Below, piece by piece: positions 17,225 through 25,513 of a stretch of DNA of 64,000 nt; position 1 is the first letter of the stretch, and the number at the start of each line of letters is the position of its first letter. The notes under the pieces are model-generated. The model was given only the letters and a program-made list of their open reading frames with translations, was not told where the DNA came from and did no database searches. The DNA is taken from the NCBI RefSeq assembly GCF_008086045.1, contig NZ_VSEY01000012.1:186001-250000 (forward strand). The letters are read 5' to 3'. Position numbers and translations under genes: made by a program. The stretch comes from Nonomuraea sp. PA05. Its GTDB lineage: Bacteria > Actinomycetota > Actinomycetes > Streptosporangiales > Streptosporangiaceae.

Positions 17225-17314
17225 GGGGGGATCCTTCTGACGGGAGTGACAGGGGAATCGGTTGGGCGGATCAGTCTGCGTGACGCGCACCCTCGTCGTC
17301 CAGCGGCGGGGGTG

Positions 17315-20068
17315 TCAGGCCGTGGCCGAGTCCTCCTCGACCAGCCAGGTGCGGATCTGCTTGCGGGAGACGATGCCGAGTTTGACGAACACCTTGCGCA
17401 GGTGCCATTCGACGGTGTGCGGGCTGATGAAGAGCTGCGAGCCGATCTCCAGGTTCGTCAGCCCGTCGCCGGCCAGGCGCGCTATCTGCGCCTCCTGCGC
17501 GGTCAGCGTCGCGCTCACCTCGGCGGTGCGCCGCCCCACCTTCTCGCCGGTGGCCTGCAGCTCGCGGCGGGCGCGTTCGGCGAACGCCTCGGCGCCCATC
17601 CTGTTCAGCGCCTCGTAGGCGGCGCTCAGGTGCTCGCGCGCGTCGGCGCGGCGGTTCTCCCTGCGCAGCCACTCGCCGTAGAGCAGGCGGGCGCGGGCGT
17701 GGGGGACGCGCGCCTCGGTGCGGCCCAGCCGCTCGATCGCCTCCCGGTACAGGTCCTCGGCGGCCGGGCCCTCGCTGACCTGGGCGCGCACGCACGCGGA
17801 CGTGCCGAGCGCCCAGTCGGTGCCGCTGGCCCCGGCCAGCTCGTCGAGCCGCGCGGCGGCCTGGGCCGCCTGCACCGGCCTGCCGGTCCTGGCCGCGGCC
17901 TCGACCAGCTCGATCAGCGACCGGATGAGCGCCCCGCCCAGCTCCTGCGGGTGCCCGCAGCCCCGCTCGGCCGCGGCGTAGGCCTCCTCGTAGCGGCCGA
18001 GGCCGTTGCAGAGGACCGCGGTCGCCCACTGGGTGGCGGTCTCCGCCTTGGCCTCCCCCTGCAGTGCGGTCTCCCGGGTAACGGCTCTGATCGCCTGGCG
18101 GGTCGCGCTCTCCCGGCCGCGCAGCGGCTCGAACACCAGGGCCGTGTACCGGGCCAGGAAGCGGCTGCCGGTTACCTCGCCGATCGCCTGCGCCTCGGCG
18201 AGCAGCGTGTCGGCGTCGGCGAGGTCGCCGGCCAGCGCCCGGTTCGACACGCGCATCAGGAGGGCCTCCGGCAGTATCGCCAGCGCTCCCGTCTCGCGGG
18301 CCAGGTCCACCAGGCGGGCGGACAGCGCCGACCAGCCGTCGAAGTCCCACACGTTGTGGGCCAGGCGGCAGGCGAAGGGGAGCCAGCCCAGCCCTTCCTC
18401 CGTGGAGACCGGGCCGGCGCGGAAGGCGTCCAGGCCGCGCAGCACCATCGGCGCGCCTGCCGCGTAACCCTCGGTGGCGATCAGGGCCAGGCCGTTCAGC
18501 AGCAGGTCCTCGCGTTCGCGGGCGGGGCCGGGAGGCGCGGCCAGGATCGCCCTGGCGACGTCGGCCAGGCTCGGGCCGTCCGGCAGGCCGCCCGCGGTGA
18601 TGACCGCGTGCAGCGCGTCGCGGTAGGACTCGCGGGCCAGCCCGGGGTCCAGCGGTTCGAGCCGCCCTGCCGCTTCGAGCAGCAGCGGCAGGGCGGCGCC
18701 GGCGCTGGTGGAGGCGAAGGTGATCTGGCCGCGCAGCAGGCGGGCGCGGGCGCGTTCGTGTTCGTTCAGCGGGCTGAGGGTGGCCGCGTCGAGCAGGCCG
18801 AGGGCGTCGTCGTACCCGCCGGCCAGGTACTTGGCCTGGGCCGCGGCCAGCGCCCTGCCCCCGCGCCTGGCGGGGTCGGGGGTGAGCTGGGCGGCCCGTT
18901 CCAGGAACGCCGCCGCCGCCGTGATCCCGCTGCGGGCCCGCACCCGCTCGGCCGAGCCGGCCAGCTCGGCGGCCACCGTCTCGTCGGTTCCCGCGGTGGC
19001 GTTGGCCAGGTGCCACGCCCGGCGTTCCGGGTCGGCGCGCGGATCGATCGCGTCCGCCAGCGCCCGGTGCACGCACTGGCGGCTCTCCGGGGTGGCCGCC
19101 CGGTAGGCGGCGGAACGCACCAGCGGGTGCACGAAGCGCACCCGCGTCCCGAGGGTGATCAGCCCCGCCGACTCGGCCGGCGCGGCGGCGCCCTCGTCGA
19201 TGCTCAGCGTCTGGGCGGCCCTGGACAGCAGGGTCACGTCGCCCACCGGCTCGGCCGCCGCGACCAGCAGCAACTGCCTGGTCGGGGCGGGCAGCGACTC
19301 GACGCGGCGCAGGAAGCCGCGCTCGGCCCGGCCGGGCGACGGCGCGTGGGGCAGGCCGTAACCGGCGGCCAGGTCCGCCGGCGCCAGGCCCCTGGGCAGC
19401 TCCAGCAGGGCCAGCGGGTTGCCCTGCGCCTCGGCGACGATCCGGTCCCTGACGCGCGCGTCGAGCCGGCCGGGGGTCATGGAGTCGAGCAGGGCGCGGG
19501 CGTCGGCGTCGCTCAGCCGTCCCACGTCGAGCCGCGCCAGCCCCGCCAGCTCCGCGCGCAGGCCGGGCTCACGTACCGCGATCACCAGCCCGATCCGCTC
19601 GGCGAGCAGCCGGCGCGCGATGAACGCCAGGGTCTGCGCGGAGACCTGGTCCAGCCGCTGGGCGTCGTCGACGAGGCAGATCAGCGGCTCCTTCTCGGCG
19701 ACGTCGGCGAGCAGGCCGAGCACCGCCAGCCCGAACAGGAACCGATCGGGCGGCGGGGCCGCGCTCAGCCCGAACGCCGCTTCCAAGGCCTGGCGGCGCG
19801 GCTGCGGCAGGCGGTGCAGCCGGTCCAGGAACGGGGCGCAGAGCTGGTGCAGCCCGCTGAAGGCCAGCTCCATCTCCGACTCCACGCCCGTCGCGCAGGC
19901 CACCCGGCAGCCTGCCGCGCTGTCGCGCGTGTGCTCCAGCAGGGCCGTCTTGCCGACGCCCGCCTCGCCCCGCACCACCAGGACGGCACTGGAGCCGCGC
20001 CCGGTCTGCACCGTGGCGACGAGCTCGTCCAGCCTCTCGCACTCGAATCTCCGGCCGTACAGCCGCAC
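17315..20068 (-). CDS. LAL-type ATPase/LuxR transcriptional regulator
   Basis: 917 residues with the architecture of large ATP-binding LuxR regulators. Order: an N-terminal AAA/STAND-like ATPase with Walker A GEAGVGKT (34-41) and Walker B region LICLVDDAQRLD, a long alpha-helical TPR-like middle, and a C-terminal LuxR HTH (LTAQEAQIARLAGDGLTNLEIGSQLFISPHTVEWHLRKVFVKLGI). The start is GTG (VRLYGRRFECERL). LAL proteins activate transcription on binding a ligand and ATP. Nearest targets could be the MHS transporter downstream or the divergent pectate lyase; neither is shown. Confidence 0.92.
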   Translation of the reverse strand: MRLYGRRFECERLDELVATVQTGRGSSAVLVVRGEAGVGKTALLEHTRDSAAGCRVACATGVESEMELAFSGLHQLCAPFLDRLHRLPQPRRQALEAAFGLSAAPPPDRFLFGLAVLGLLADVAEKEPLICLVDDAQRLDQVSAQTLAFIARRLLAERIGLVIAVREPGLRAELAGLARLDVGRLSDADARALLDSMTPGRLDARVRDRIVAEAQGNPLALLELPRGLAPADLAAGYGLPHAPSPGRAERGFLRRVESLPAPTRQLLLVAAAEPVGDVTLLSRAAQTLSIDEGAAAPAESAGLITLGTRVRFVHPLVRSAAYRAATPESRQCVHRALADAIDPRADPERRAWHLANATAGTDETVAAELAGSAERVRARSGITAAAAFLERAAQLTPDPARRGGRALAAAQAKYLAGGYDDALGLLDAATLSPLNEHERARARLLRGQITFASTSAGAALPLLLEAAGRLEPLDPGLARESYRDALHAVITAGGLPDGPSLADVARAILAAPPGPAREREDLLLNGLALIATEGYAAGAPMVLRGLDAFRAGPVSTEEGLGWLPFACRLAHNVWDFDGWSALSARLVDLARETGALAILPEALLMRVSNRALAGDLADADTLLAEAQAIGEVTGSRFLARYTALVFEPLRGRESATRQAIRAVTRETALQGEAKAETATQWATAVLCNGLGRYEEAYAAAERGCGHPQELGGALIRSLIELVEAAARTGRPVQAAQAAARLDELAGASGTDWALGTSACVRAQVSEGPAAEDLYREAIERLGRTEARVPHARARLLYGEWLRRENRRADAREHLSAAYEALNRMGAEAFAERARRELQATGEKVGRRTAEVSATLTAQEAQIARLAGDGLTNLEIGSQLFISPHTVEWHLRKVFVKLGIVSRKQIRTWLVEEDSATA

Positions 20069-20196
20069 CCGGACTCACCACCCCTCGGCCCGCTGTCGGA
20101 CGCCCGCCGCCGACGTTCGTACTGTGCCCGGGGCGACCCCCCGGTCGCCTCCGGGTGACCCTGGTGGGGGTCCCTAGTGTCCCCAGGGGTGCCCGA

Positions 20197-20244
20197 TGAA
20201 AGTTTCACGGCGCGTTGACAGTGAGGAAAGCGCTTTCCTACGGT
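20197..20244 (+). promoter_or_regulatory. Pectate lyase promoter with palindromic operator
   Basis: TTGACA at 20215-20220 and TACGGT at 20239-20244 form a -35/-10 pair with an 18-bp spacer. A perfect 14-bp palindrome GGAAAGCGCTTTCC (20225-20238) fills the spacer, and TGAAAGTTTCA, an odd palindrome, lies just upstream (20197-20207). The first resembles LacI/GalR-family operators (central CG between inverted arms). Repression relieved by a pectin breakdown product is the likely logic. Confidence 0.65.
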
Positions 20245-20287
20245 GTCGCTGCAGGCGCTCGATGTCGAAGGAGCAGGTGAACCAGGG

Positions 20288-21853
20288 ATGAGACGAGCAG
20301 TCGCGTCACGAGTCCACGCGGTGCTGGCCGCGGTGGCCGCCGCGGCGGCGGTCGGCACCGCCGCCGTGGCCTTACCGATGACGCAGGCGTCGGCGGCGGC
20401 CGACGGCGCCACCGGCTACGCGAGCAGCAACGGCGGGACGACCGGCGGCGCCGGCGGCCAGACGGTGCGCGCCACCACGGGGACCGCGATCCACGCGGCC
20501 CTGTGCGGCCGTGCCAGCAGCAGCACCCCGATCACCATCGAGGTCGAGGGCACCATCAACCACGGCAACACCGCCAAGGTGTCGGGCGGGAGCTGCAACA
20601 CCGCGGCAGGGGTGATCGAGCTCAAGCAGATCAGCAACGTCACCATCATCGGGGTCGGCGGCGGCGCCGTCTTCGACCAGCTCGGCATCCACATCCGGGA
20701 GGCCAGCAACATCATCATCCGCAACGTGACGATCCGCAACGTCAAGAAGTCGGGCTCGCCCACGTCGAACGGCGGCGACGCCATCGGCATGGAGAGCGGC
20801 GTGCGCAACGTGTGGGTCGACCACGCCACCCTGGAGGCCTCCGGCGGCGAGTCGGAGGGCTTCGACGGCCTCTTCGACATGAAGGACGACACCCAGTACG
20901 TGACGCTGTCCTACAGCATCCTGCGCAACTCGGGGCGCGGCGGGCTCATCGGTTCGAGCGAGAGCGACCTGTCCAACGGCTACGTCACCTTCCACCACAA
21001 CCTGTACGAGAACATCGACTCCCGCACGCCCCTGCTGCGCGGCGGCGTCTCGCACATCTACAACAACTCCTACGTGAGCCTGCACGAGTCGGGCATCAAC
21101 TCCCGGGCCGGGGCGCGCGCCAAGGTGGAGAACAACTACTTCAAGGACTCCAAGGACGTCCTGGGCACCTTCTACACCAGCGAGGCGGGCTACTGGCAGG
21201 TCGCCGGGAACATCTTCGACAACGTGACCTGGTCGGCCCCGGGCAGCGAGAACAACCCGGCCGGGCCGAACCCGCAGTCCAACACCTCGGTCAGCGTCCC
21301 CTACTCCTACACGCTCGACGGGGCGAGCTGCGTGCCGGCCGTCGTGCGGCAGACGGCCGGGGCGAACAAGGGCTTGCAGGTGTCGAACGGCAGTTGCACG
21401 CCGCAGACGCCGACCCCCACCGTCACGCCCACGGTCACCCCGACCGTCACACCGACCGTCACCCCGACCGTCACGCCCACGCCCGGTGGGACGAACCTCA
21501 GCATCGGAGCCGGCTCGGACGGCTCCAGCAAGGCCGACGGGACGAGCTACGGCAACGTGCGGGACGGCAACCTGAGCACCTACTGGTCGCCGTCGGGCTC
21601 GACCGGTGACATCTCGATCAAGTGGGGCTCCGCCACTACCGTCTCCAGGGTCGTAATCCGCGAGGCGGCCGGGGCGGAGGGCCGCATCGGAGCGTGGCAG
21701 CTCCTCAACGCGGGCAACGGGGCCGTGCTCAAATCGGGCAGCGGGGCCGGGACCATCACGTTCACCCCGGCGTCGCTCAGCAAGATCACCTTCAGGATCA
21801 CGGGCTCGTCTGCCGCGCCCAGGATCGCCGAGTTCGAGACCTACGCCGGATGA
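20288..21853 (+). CDS. Secreted pectate lyase (PL1) with C-terminal carbohydrate-binding domain
   Basis: 521 residues. A signal peptide (MRRAVASRVHAVLAAVAAAAAVGTAA ... ASAAAD) exports it. The parallel beta-helix catalytic domain has PL1 landmarks: VWVDHATLE, DGLFDMKDDTQYVTLSYS, FHHNLYENIDSRTPLLRGG (basic catalytic stretch) and HIYNNSYVS. It cleaves polygalacturonate by Ca2+-dependent beta-elimination. A linker of TPTV repeats (about residues 378-400) follows, then a 115-residue discoidin/CBM-like domain (KADGTSYGNVRDGNLSTYWS ... RIAEFETYAG) for sugar binding. ATG with GAAGGAG upstream; the frame extends slightly back to 20243. Confidence 0.92.
   Translation: MRRAVASRVHAVLAAVAAAAAVGTAAVALPMTQASAAADGATGYASSNGGTTGGAGGQTVRATTGTAIHAALCGRASSSTPITIEVEGTINHGNTAKVSGGSCNTAAGVIELKQISNVTIIGVGGGAVFDQLGIHIREASNIIIRNVTIRNVKKSGSPTSNGGDAIGMESGVRNVWVDHATLEASGGESEGFDGLFDMKDDTQYVTLSYSILRNSGRGGLIGSSESDLSNGYVTFHHNLYENIDSRTPLLRGGVSHIYNNSYVSLHESGINSRAGARAKVENNYFKDSKDVLGTFYTSEAGYWQVAGNIFDNVTWSAPGSENNPAGPNPQSNTSVSVPYSYTLDGASCVPAVVRQTAGANKGLQVSNGSCTPQTPTPTVTPTVTPTVTPTVTPTVTPTPGGTNLSIGAGSDGSSKADGTSYGNVRDGNLSTYWSPSGSTGDISIKWGSATTVSRVVIREAAGAEGRIGAWQLLNAGNGAVLKSGSGAGTITFTPASLSKITFRITGSSAAPRIAEFETYAG
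21416..21484. repeat. Short tandem repeats coding the TPTV linker
   Basis: Repeats of 12 bases (variants of CCGACCGTCACG) encode PTVT units joining the catalytic and sugar-binding domains of the pectate lyase. Thr/Pro linkers are common in secreted actinomycete glycan enzymes and are often glycosylated. Confidence 0.8.
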
Positions 21854-21895
21854 GCGACCGCCCGGGCCCGCCGTGACCGCGGGGCCGGGCGTCGC
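21854..21895. terminator. Probable terminator hairpin
   Basis: An imperfect inverted repeat (GCGACCGCCCGGGCCCGC / GCGGGGCCGGGCGTCGC) directly follows the pectate lyase stop codon and precedes the end of the convergent gene. The arms have a few mismatches and bulges, so confidence is moderate. Confidence 0.5.
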
Positions 21896-21902
21896 CCCTC
21901 GC

Positions 21903-22676
21903 TCAGCGGAACAGCGCGTCGTCCAGGGCGAAGTGGATGGACTCGCCGTCCCTCCATCTCTCCGTCCCCGGCCACCACCCGCCGCGGACCCGGGCGGGAA
22001 TCGTGAACCCGTCGAACGTCCCCTCCTCGACGCATTCCATACCGAAGGCATGCTCGTGGTAGGCGGTGCCGCCGGGAGCGCCCCACCGGGTCGTGGTGAC
22101 GCTGTCCAGCCGCCCGTCCGGCGCGACGGCCAGCGTCACCTCGTGGTCCTCACCGCCGATCGGCATGGCGGCGACCGCGTGGCGCTCGTCCAGGGCCTTC
22201 CAGCGGACGCGCGGATCGAGCGCGGCGGCGGGCGCGAGGACGAGCTCGCAGGCGAGCCGCCCGGCGGCGCCGCGGGTGACGTCGGGCCCGCCGCCCGTCA
22301 CCATCGGGAAGGCGCCGAACATCCGCCAGCGGGTCTCACCGGCTCCCGCCCGGTACCGGTCGAGGCCGCGCACCGACGTCATCCCGAGCGAGGCGGTTCC
22401 CGCCCAGACGTAGCCTTCCAGCGGGAGCAGGGCCTCATTGGCGTGGAAGCGGTGCCACTCGCCGAGCCTGATCGTGCCCCGCATGCTCAGGACGACCGCC
22501 CGCAGCAGGGGCGTGCCCGGCTCGATGGCGTGCAGCAGCCAGCGTCGCGCCGGTTCCGGCAGCAGCCCGGCCAGGTCGGGGTCGAAGGCGGGTGGCCGCC
22601 GCGTGGGGCGTTGCAGCAGGTCCCAGTCCTGGCGGGCCTGCTCGGTGAGGCGGGGCGGGGCGAGGACGACGGTCAT
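21903..22676 (-). CDS. Conserved hypothetical protein (DUF6544-like)
   Basis: 257 residues, no signal peptide and no membrane helix. The stretch PEPARRWLLHAIEPGTPLLRAVVLSMRGTIRLG, followed by GRLACELVLAPAAALDPRVRWKALDERHAVAAM and the C-terminal FTIPARVRGGWWPGTERW, resembles proteins annotated as DUF6544/DUF6920. These are of unknown function. It lies just downstream of the P450 gene on the same strand (37 bases), so the two may be co-transcribed. I have not tested the family match and it may be wrong. Confidence 0.6.
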   Translation of the reverse strand: MTVVLAPPRLTEQARQDWDLLQRPTRRPPAFDPDLAGLLPEPARRWLLHAIEPGTPLLRAVVLSMRGTIRLGEWHRFHANEALLPLEGYVWAGTASLGMTSVRGLDRYRAGAGETRWRMFGAFPMVTGGGPDVTRGAAGRLACELVLAPAAALDPRVRWKALDERHAVAAMPIGGEDHEVTLAVAPDGRLDSVTTTRWGAPGGTAYHEHAFGMECVEEGTFDGFTIPARVRGGWWPGTERWRDGESIHFALDDALFR

Positions 22677-22713
22677 GGCCGGCTCCCCTGCGTCTGGATC
22701 CGCGTGGTGGTCG

Positions 22714-23994
22714 TCATCGGCTTGCCTTTCCGAGCCGGACGGGCAGGGCGCGGTGCCCGTTGGAGATGAAGGACTCCATCGGCGCCGGCGGGCCCGCCTC
22801 GGCCGCCAGGGCCAGTTCGGGGTAACGGTCGAACAGCGCGGGCAGCGCGACCATCGCCTCCATGCGGGCCAGCGGGGCGCCCACGCAGTGGTGGGCGCCG
22901 TGGCCGAAGGAGAGGTGGTCCTTGACCGGGCGGGTGACGTCGAAGCGGCCGGCGTCGGGGCCGTGCACCAGCGGGTCGCGGCCGGCCGCCGCGTAGCAGG
23001 CGAGGATCGCCTCACCGGCCCGCAGCGTGACGCCGTCGAGGTCGATGTCCTCGACGGCGTAGCGCAGCGGGATGCTGGCCACGGGCGCCTGGTGGCGCAG
23101 GGTCTCCTCGATCACCGCCGCCCAGGTGACCTGGCCGGCGCGGACGAGGCCGAGCTGGTCCGGGTGGGTGAGCAGCTCGAAGACGGCGTTGTCGAGGAGG
23201 TTGACCGTGCTCTCGTGGCCCGCGCTGAGGAACAGCGAGAGGGTGTCCACCAGCTCGTCCTCCGACAACCGGGAGCCCCCGTCGCGGGCCGCGATCAGTG
23301 CCGAGGACAGGTCGTCGCCGGGGTTCCGCCGCTTCTCGGCGATCAGCCCGCGCAGGATGTGCTGGATGCGCGGGTACGCCTCGGCGGCCTCACGCGGATC
23401 GGCCGCGGTGTGGAAGAAGGCGTCGATGCAGCGGCGCAGCCGCTCGCGGGTGTCGTCGTCGGTGACGCCGAACAGCTCGCAGATCACGTGCACCGGGATC
23501 GGGTACGCGTAGTGCGCGCGCAGGTCCACGGGCTCGTCGCCGGGCAGCTCGTCCAGCGCCCTGGAAACGATCTCCTCGATCCGGGGCCGCAGCGCGGCGG
23601 TGCGCCGGGCGGTGAAGGCGCTGGAGACGAGCCCGCGTAACCGGCGGTGGTCGGAGCCGTAGGCGGTAAACATGTTGCGTGCGCCTACCCACGCGACGAG
23701 CTGCCAGTCGGCGGTGACCTCGCCGTCGATCCAGGCGGCCCAGTGCTGGTGCGCGTCCTTGGACACCCGCGGGTCGGTGAGGAGCCGCCGCAGCGGCTCC
23801 TGTCCGCACACCGCCCAGGCCGGCACGCCGCCGGGCAGCTCGACGCGTACGGCCGGGCCGAGCGCCCGCAGGCGTGCCGCCTCGGCGTGGATGTCGCGCC
23901 CGGCGGGATCGAGGACGAAGGGCCGGTCAGCGGCGGCCTGCTCCGTACGGCCCTCCGTGCGGCCCTCCGCGCGCCCCTCCATGCGGCCCTCCAT
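22714..23994 (-). CDS. Cytochrome P450
   Basis: 426 residues, soluble bacterial class. The heme-binding loop FGHGAHHCVGAPLARME contains the Cys ligand; the I-helix has LSAGHEST (acid-alcohol pair replaced by Glu-Ser-Thr), and the K-helix ExxR is EETLR. It uses O2 and electrons from a ferredoxin system that is not encoded nearby. The N terminus starts with a repetitive MEGRMEGRAEGRTEGRTE encoded by 12-base repeats, each copy containing GGAGGG. ATG 23994 and ATG 23982 are both plausible starts. Substrate unknown; 90 bases upstream is the end of the siderophore hydroxylase gene, so it could belong to that region, but no P450 is needed for coelichelin. Confidence 0.9.
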   Translation of the reverse strand: MEGRMEGRAEGRTEGRTEQAAADRPFVLDPAGRDIHAEAARLRALGPAVRVELPGGVPAWAVCGQEPLRRLLTDPRVSKDAHQHWAAWIDGEVTADWQLVAWVGARNMFTAYGSDHRRLRGLVSSAFTARRTAALRPRIEEIVSRALDELPGDEPVDLRAHYAYPIPVHVICELFGVTDDDTRERLRRCIDAFFHTAADPREAAEAYPRIQHILRGLIAEKRRNPGDDLSSALIAARDGGSRLSEDELVDTLSLFLSAGHESTVNLLDNAVFELLTHPDQLGLVRAGQVTWAAVIEETLRHQAPVASIPLRYAVEDIDLDGVTLRAGEAILACYAAAGRDPLVHGPDAGRFDVTRPVKDHLSFGHGAHHCVGAPLARMEAMVALPALFDRYPELALAAEAGPPAPMESFISNGHRALPVRLGKASR

Positions 23995-24007
23995 GCCGGC
24001 CCTCCAT
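23947..24007. repeat. 12-bp tandem repeats with repeated Shine-Dalgarno/ATG at P450 start
   Basis: About five copies of a 12-base unit (on the minus strand ATGGAGGGCCGC and variants). The first ATG (24007) is out of frame but supplies GGAGGG ahead of ATG 23994, and the latter unit does the same for ATG 23982. The unit encodes MEGR/AEGR/TEGR. Confidence 0.75.
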
Positions 24008-24084
24008 GCGTCACGCGTCCGCCGGACACGGCGAGCGCCCCTCGCGATTGTCCGCCCGAGGGGCCCGCCGGTCCACAGGGAGGG

Positions 24085-25401
24085 TCAGGTGGAGCGTGAG
24101 AGCAGGTAGGAGCTGAGGCTGCCGCTCCTGAGCCGGTCGGCCACCGACTCGGCGATCTCGCCCACCCGGACGGCGGTGGCGGACAGCAGGGTCGAGGTGA
24201 GCCCGTGCGTGTGCTCGCTGGCGCCCTGGACGTACACGCCGCAGCGCAGCGCCGGGGAGGTGACGACCCGGTAGTCGCGGTCCAGCCGCACGCCGCCGCC
24301 GGGCAGCCGCTCGCAGAGCCGCCCCACCTCGCCGAGCAGGGTGAGCGGGTCGGACGGCCGGTAGCCGGTGGCGTAGACGATGACGTCGGTCTCCAGCAGG
24401 GTGCGCTCGCCGGTGGGCAGGAACTCGACGGTGACCCGCAGCCCGTCCTCGTCGCGCTCGACGTCGGCGAGGCGGGAGGCGTTGAGTATGCGCAGCCGTT
24501 CCTTGCCCTGGACCTTCTCCTGGTAGTGGCGGCGGTACAGCTCGTCGATGAGGTCCAGGTCGACCACCGAGTAGTTGGTGGAGGCGTGGTAGTCGCGCAG
24601 CCGCGTCTTCACCTCGTCGGGCGCGGAGTAGAAGTGGTCGACCGCGACGGGGTCGAAGATGCGGTTGGCGAAGGAGCTGTCGTCGGCGGGGGTGTAGCCG
24701 TACTTGGCGAAGACGGCGCACACCTCGGCTTCGGGGAAGGCGCCGTGCAGGTGCTCGGTCACCTCGGCCGCGCTCTGTCCCGCGCCGACCACCACGATCC
24801 TGCGCGGGTCGCGCAGCGCGGGCAGCTTGGCGAGGAGTTCGTCGCTGTGCCAGACGCGGTCGTCGCTCACCATGCCGTCCGGCAGGACCGGTTCGAGGCC
24901 GGCGGCGAGGACGAGGTTGCGGGTGCGGCGGGTGACCAGCGTGCCGTCGCCCTGCCGGACCACCACGTCGAGCAGCTCGATCGTGCCGGCCGACTCGACG
25001 GGGGTGACGGCGACGACCTCGGAGGCGTACTCGACCTGCTCGGCGAAACGGGCCGCCGCCCATTCGAGGTAGTCGTGGAACTCCACGCGGGACGGGAACA
25101 TCGTCTTGTGGTTGATGAAGTCGGGCAACCGGCCCTTGTCCTGCAGATAGCAGAGAAAGCTGAATTCGCTGGTCGGATTTCGCATGGTGACCAGGTCTTT
25201 CAAAAAGGACACCTGCATGGTCGTGCCTTCCAGCAGCATGCCCCGATGCCAGCCGAAGGCGGGCTGTTTCTCGAGGAACACCGCGTCGAGCAGGTCGCCC
25301 GTCCGCGTCTGCCGTTCCCGTAGCGCGATCGCCAGGGCGAGGTTGGACGGCCCGAAGCCGATGCCTACGAGGTCGTGGACGTGCTGCTCCGCTGAGGACA
25401 T
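24085..25401 (-). CDS. cchB: L-ornithine N5-monooxygenase (siderophore)
   Basis: 438 residues, flavin-dependent N-hydroxylating monooxygenase (SidA/PvdA/IucD family). It hydroxylates the side-chain amine of ornithine with NADPH and O2, giving the hydroxamate precursor. FAD site: DLVGIGFGPSNLALAIAL near the N terminus. Substrate segment: EFSFLCYLQDKGRLPDFINHKTMFPSRVEFHDYLEWAA. NADPH site: IVVVGAGQSAAEV, then YATGYRPSDPL. It is divergent from the formyltransferase, across a double iron box. Ornithine rather than lysine is inferred because the NRPS has hydroxyornithine adenylation codes. Confidence 0.93.
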   Translation of the reverse strand: MSSAEQHVHDLVGIGFGPSNLALAIALRERQTRTGDLLDAVFLEKQPAFGWHRGMLLEGTTMQVSFLKDLVTMRNPTSEFSFLCYLQDKGRLPDFINHKTMFPSRVEFHDYLEWAAARFAEQVEYASEVVAVTPVESAGTIELLDVVVRQGDGTLVTRRTRNLVLAAGLEPVLPDGMVSDDRVWHSDELLAKLPALRDPRRIVVVGAGQSAAEVTEHLHGAFPEAEVCAVFAKYGYTPADDSSFANRIFDPVAVDHFYSAPDEVKTRLRDYHASTNYSVVDLDLIDELYRRHYQEKVQGKERLRILNASRLADVERDEDGLRVTVEFLPTGERTLLETDVIVYATGYRPSDPLTLLGEVGRLCERLPGGGVRLDRDYRVVTSPALRCGVYVQGASEHTHGLTSTLLSATAVRVGEIAESVADRLRSGSLSSYLLSRST

Positions 25402-25448
25402 GAACGCCTTTCCGCCGGTACGAAACAGGGGTGGAGACCTTGCCCAAA

Positions 25449-25487
25449 TTAGGTTAGCCTGGCCTAATTAAGGTGAGCCTAACCTAA
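25449..25487. promoter_or_regulatory. Two adjacent iron boxes (IdeR/DmdR operators)
   Basis: Two 19-bp sites, 25449-25467 (TTAGGTTAGCCTGGCCTAA) and 25469-25487 (TAAGGTGAGCCTAACCTAA), match the actinobacterial consensus TTAGGTTAGGCTAACCTAA closely. They lie between the divergent hydroxylase and formyltransferase genes, so iron-loaded DmdR/IdeR should repress both. Confidence 0.92.
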
Positions 25488-25513
25488 TCCGATCGCCCCG
25501 ACAAGGAGGCACC

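Noticed and set aside
21416..21484. Possible CRISPR-like array in regular short repeats
   Set aside because: The repeats are contiguous 12-base coding units (TPTV linker) with no spacers and lie inside the pectate lyase gene.
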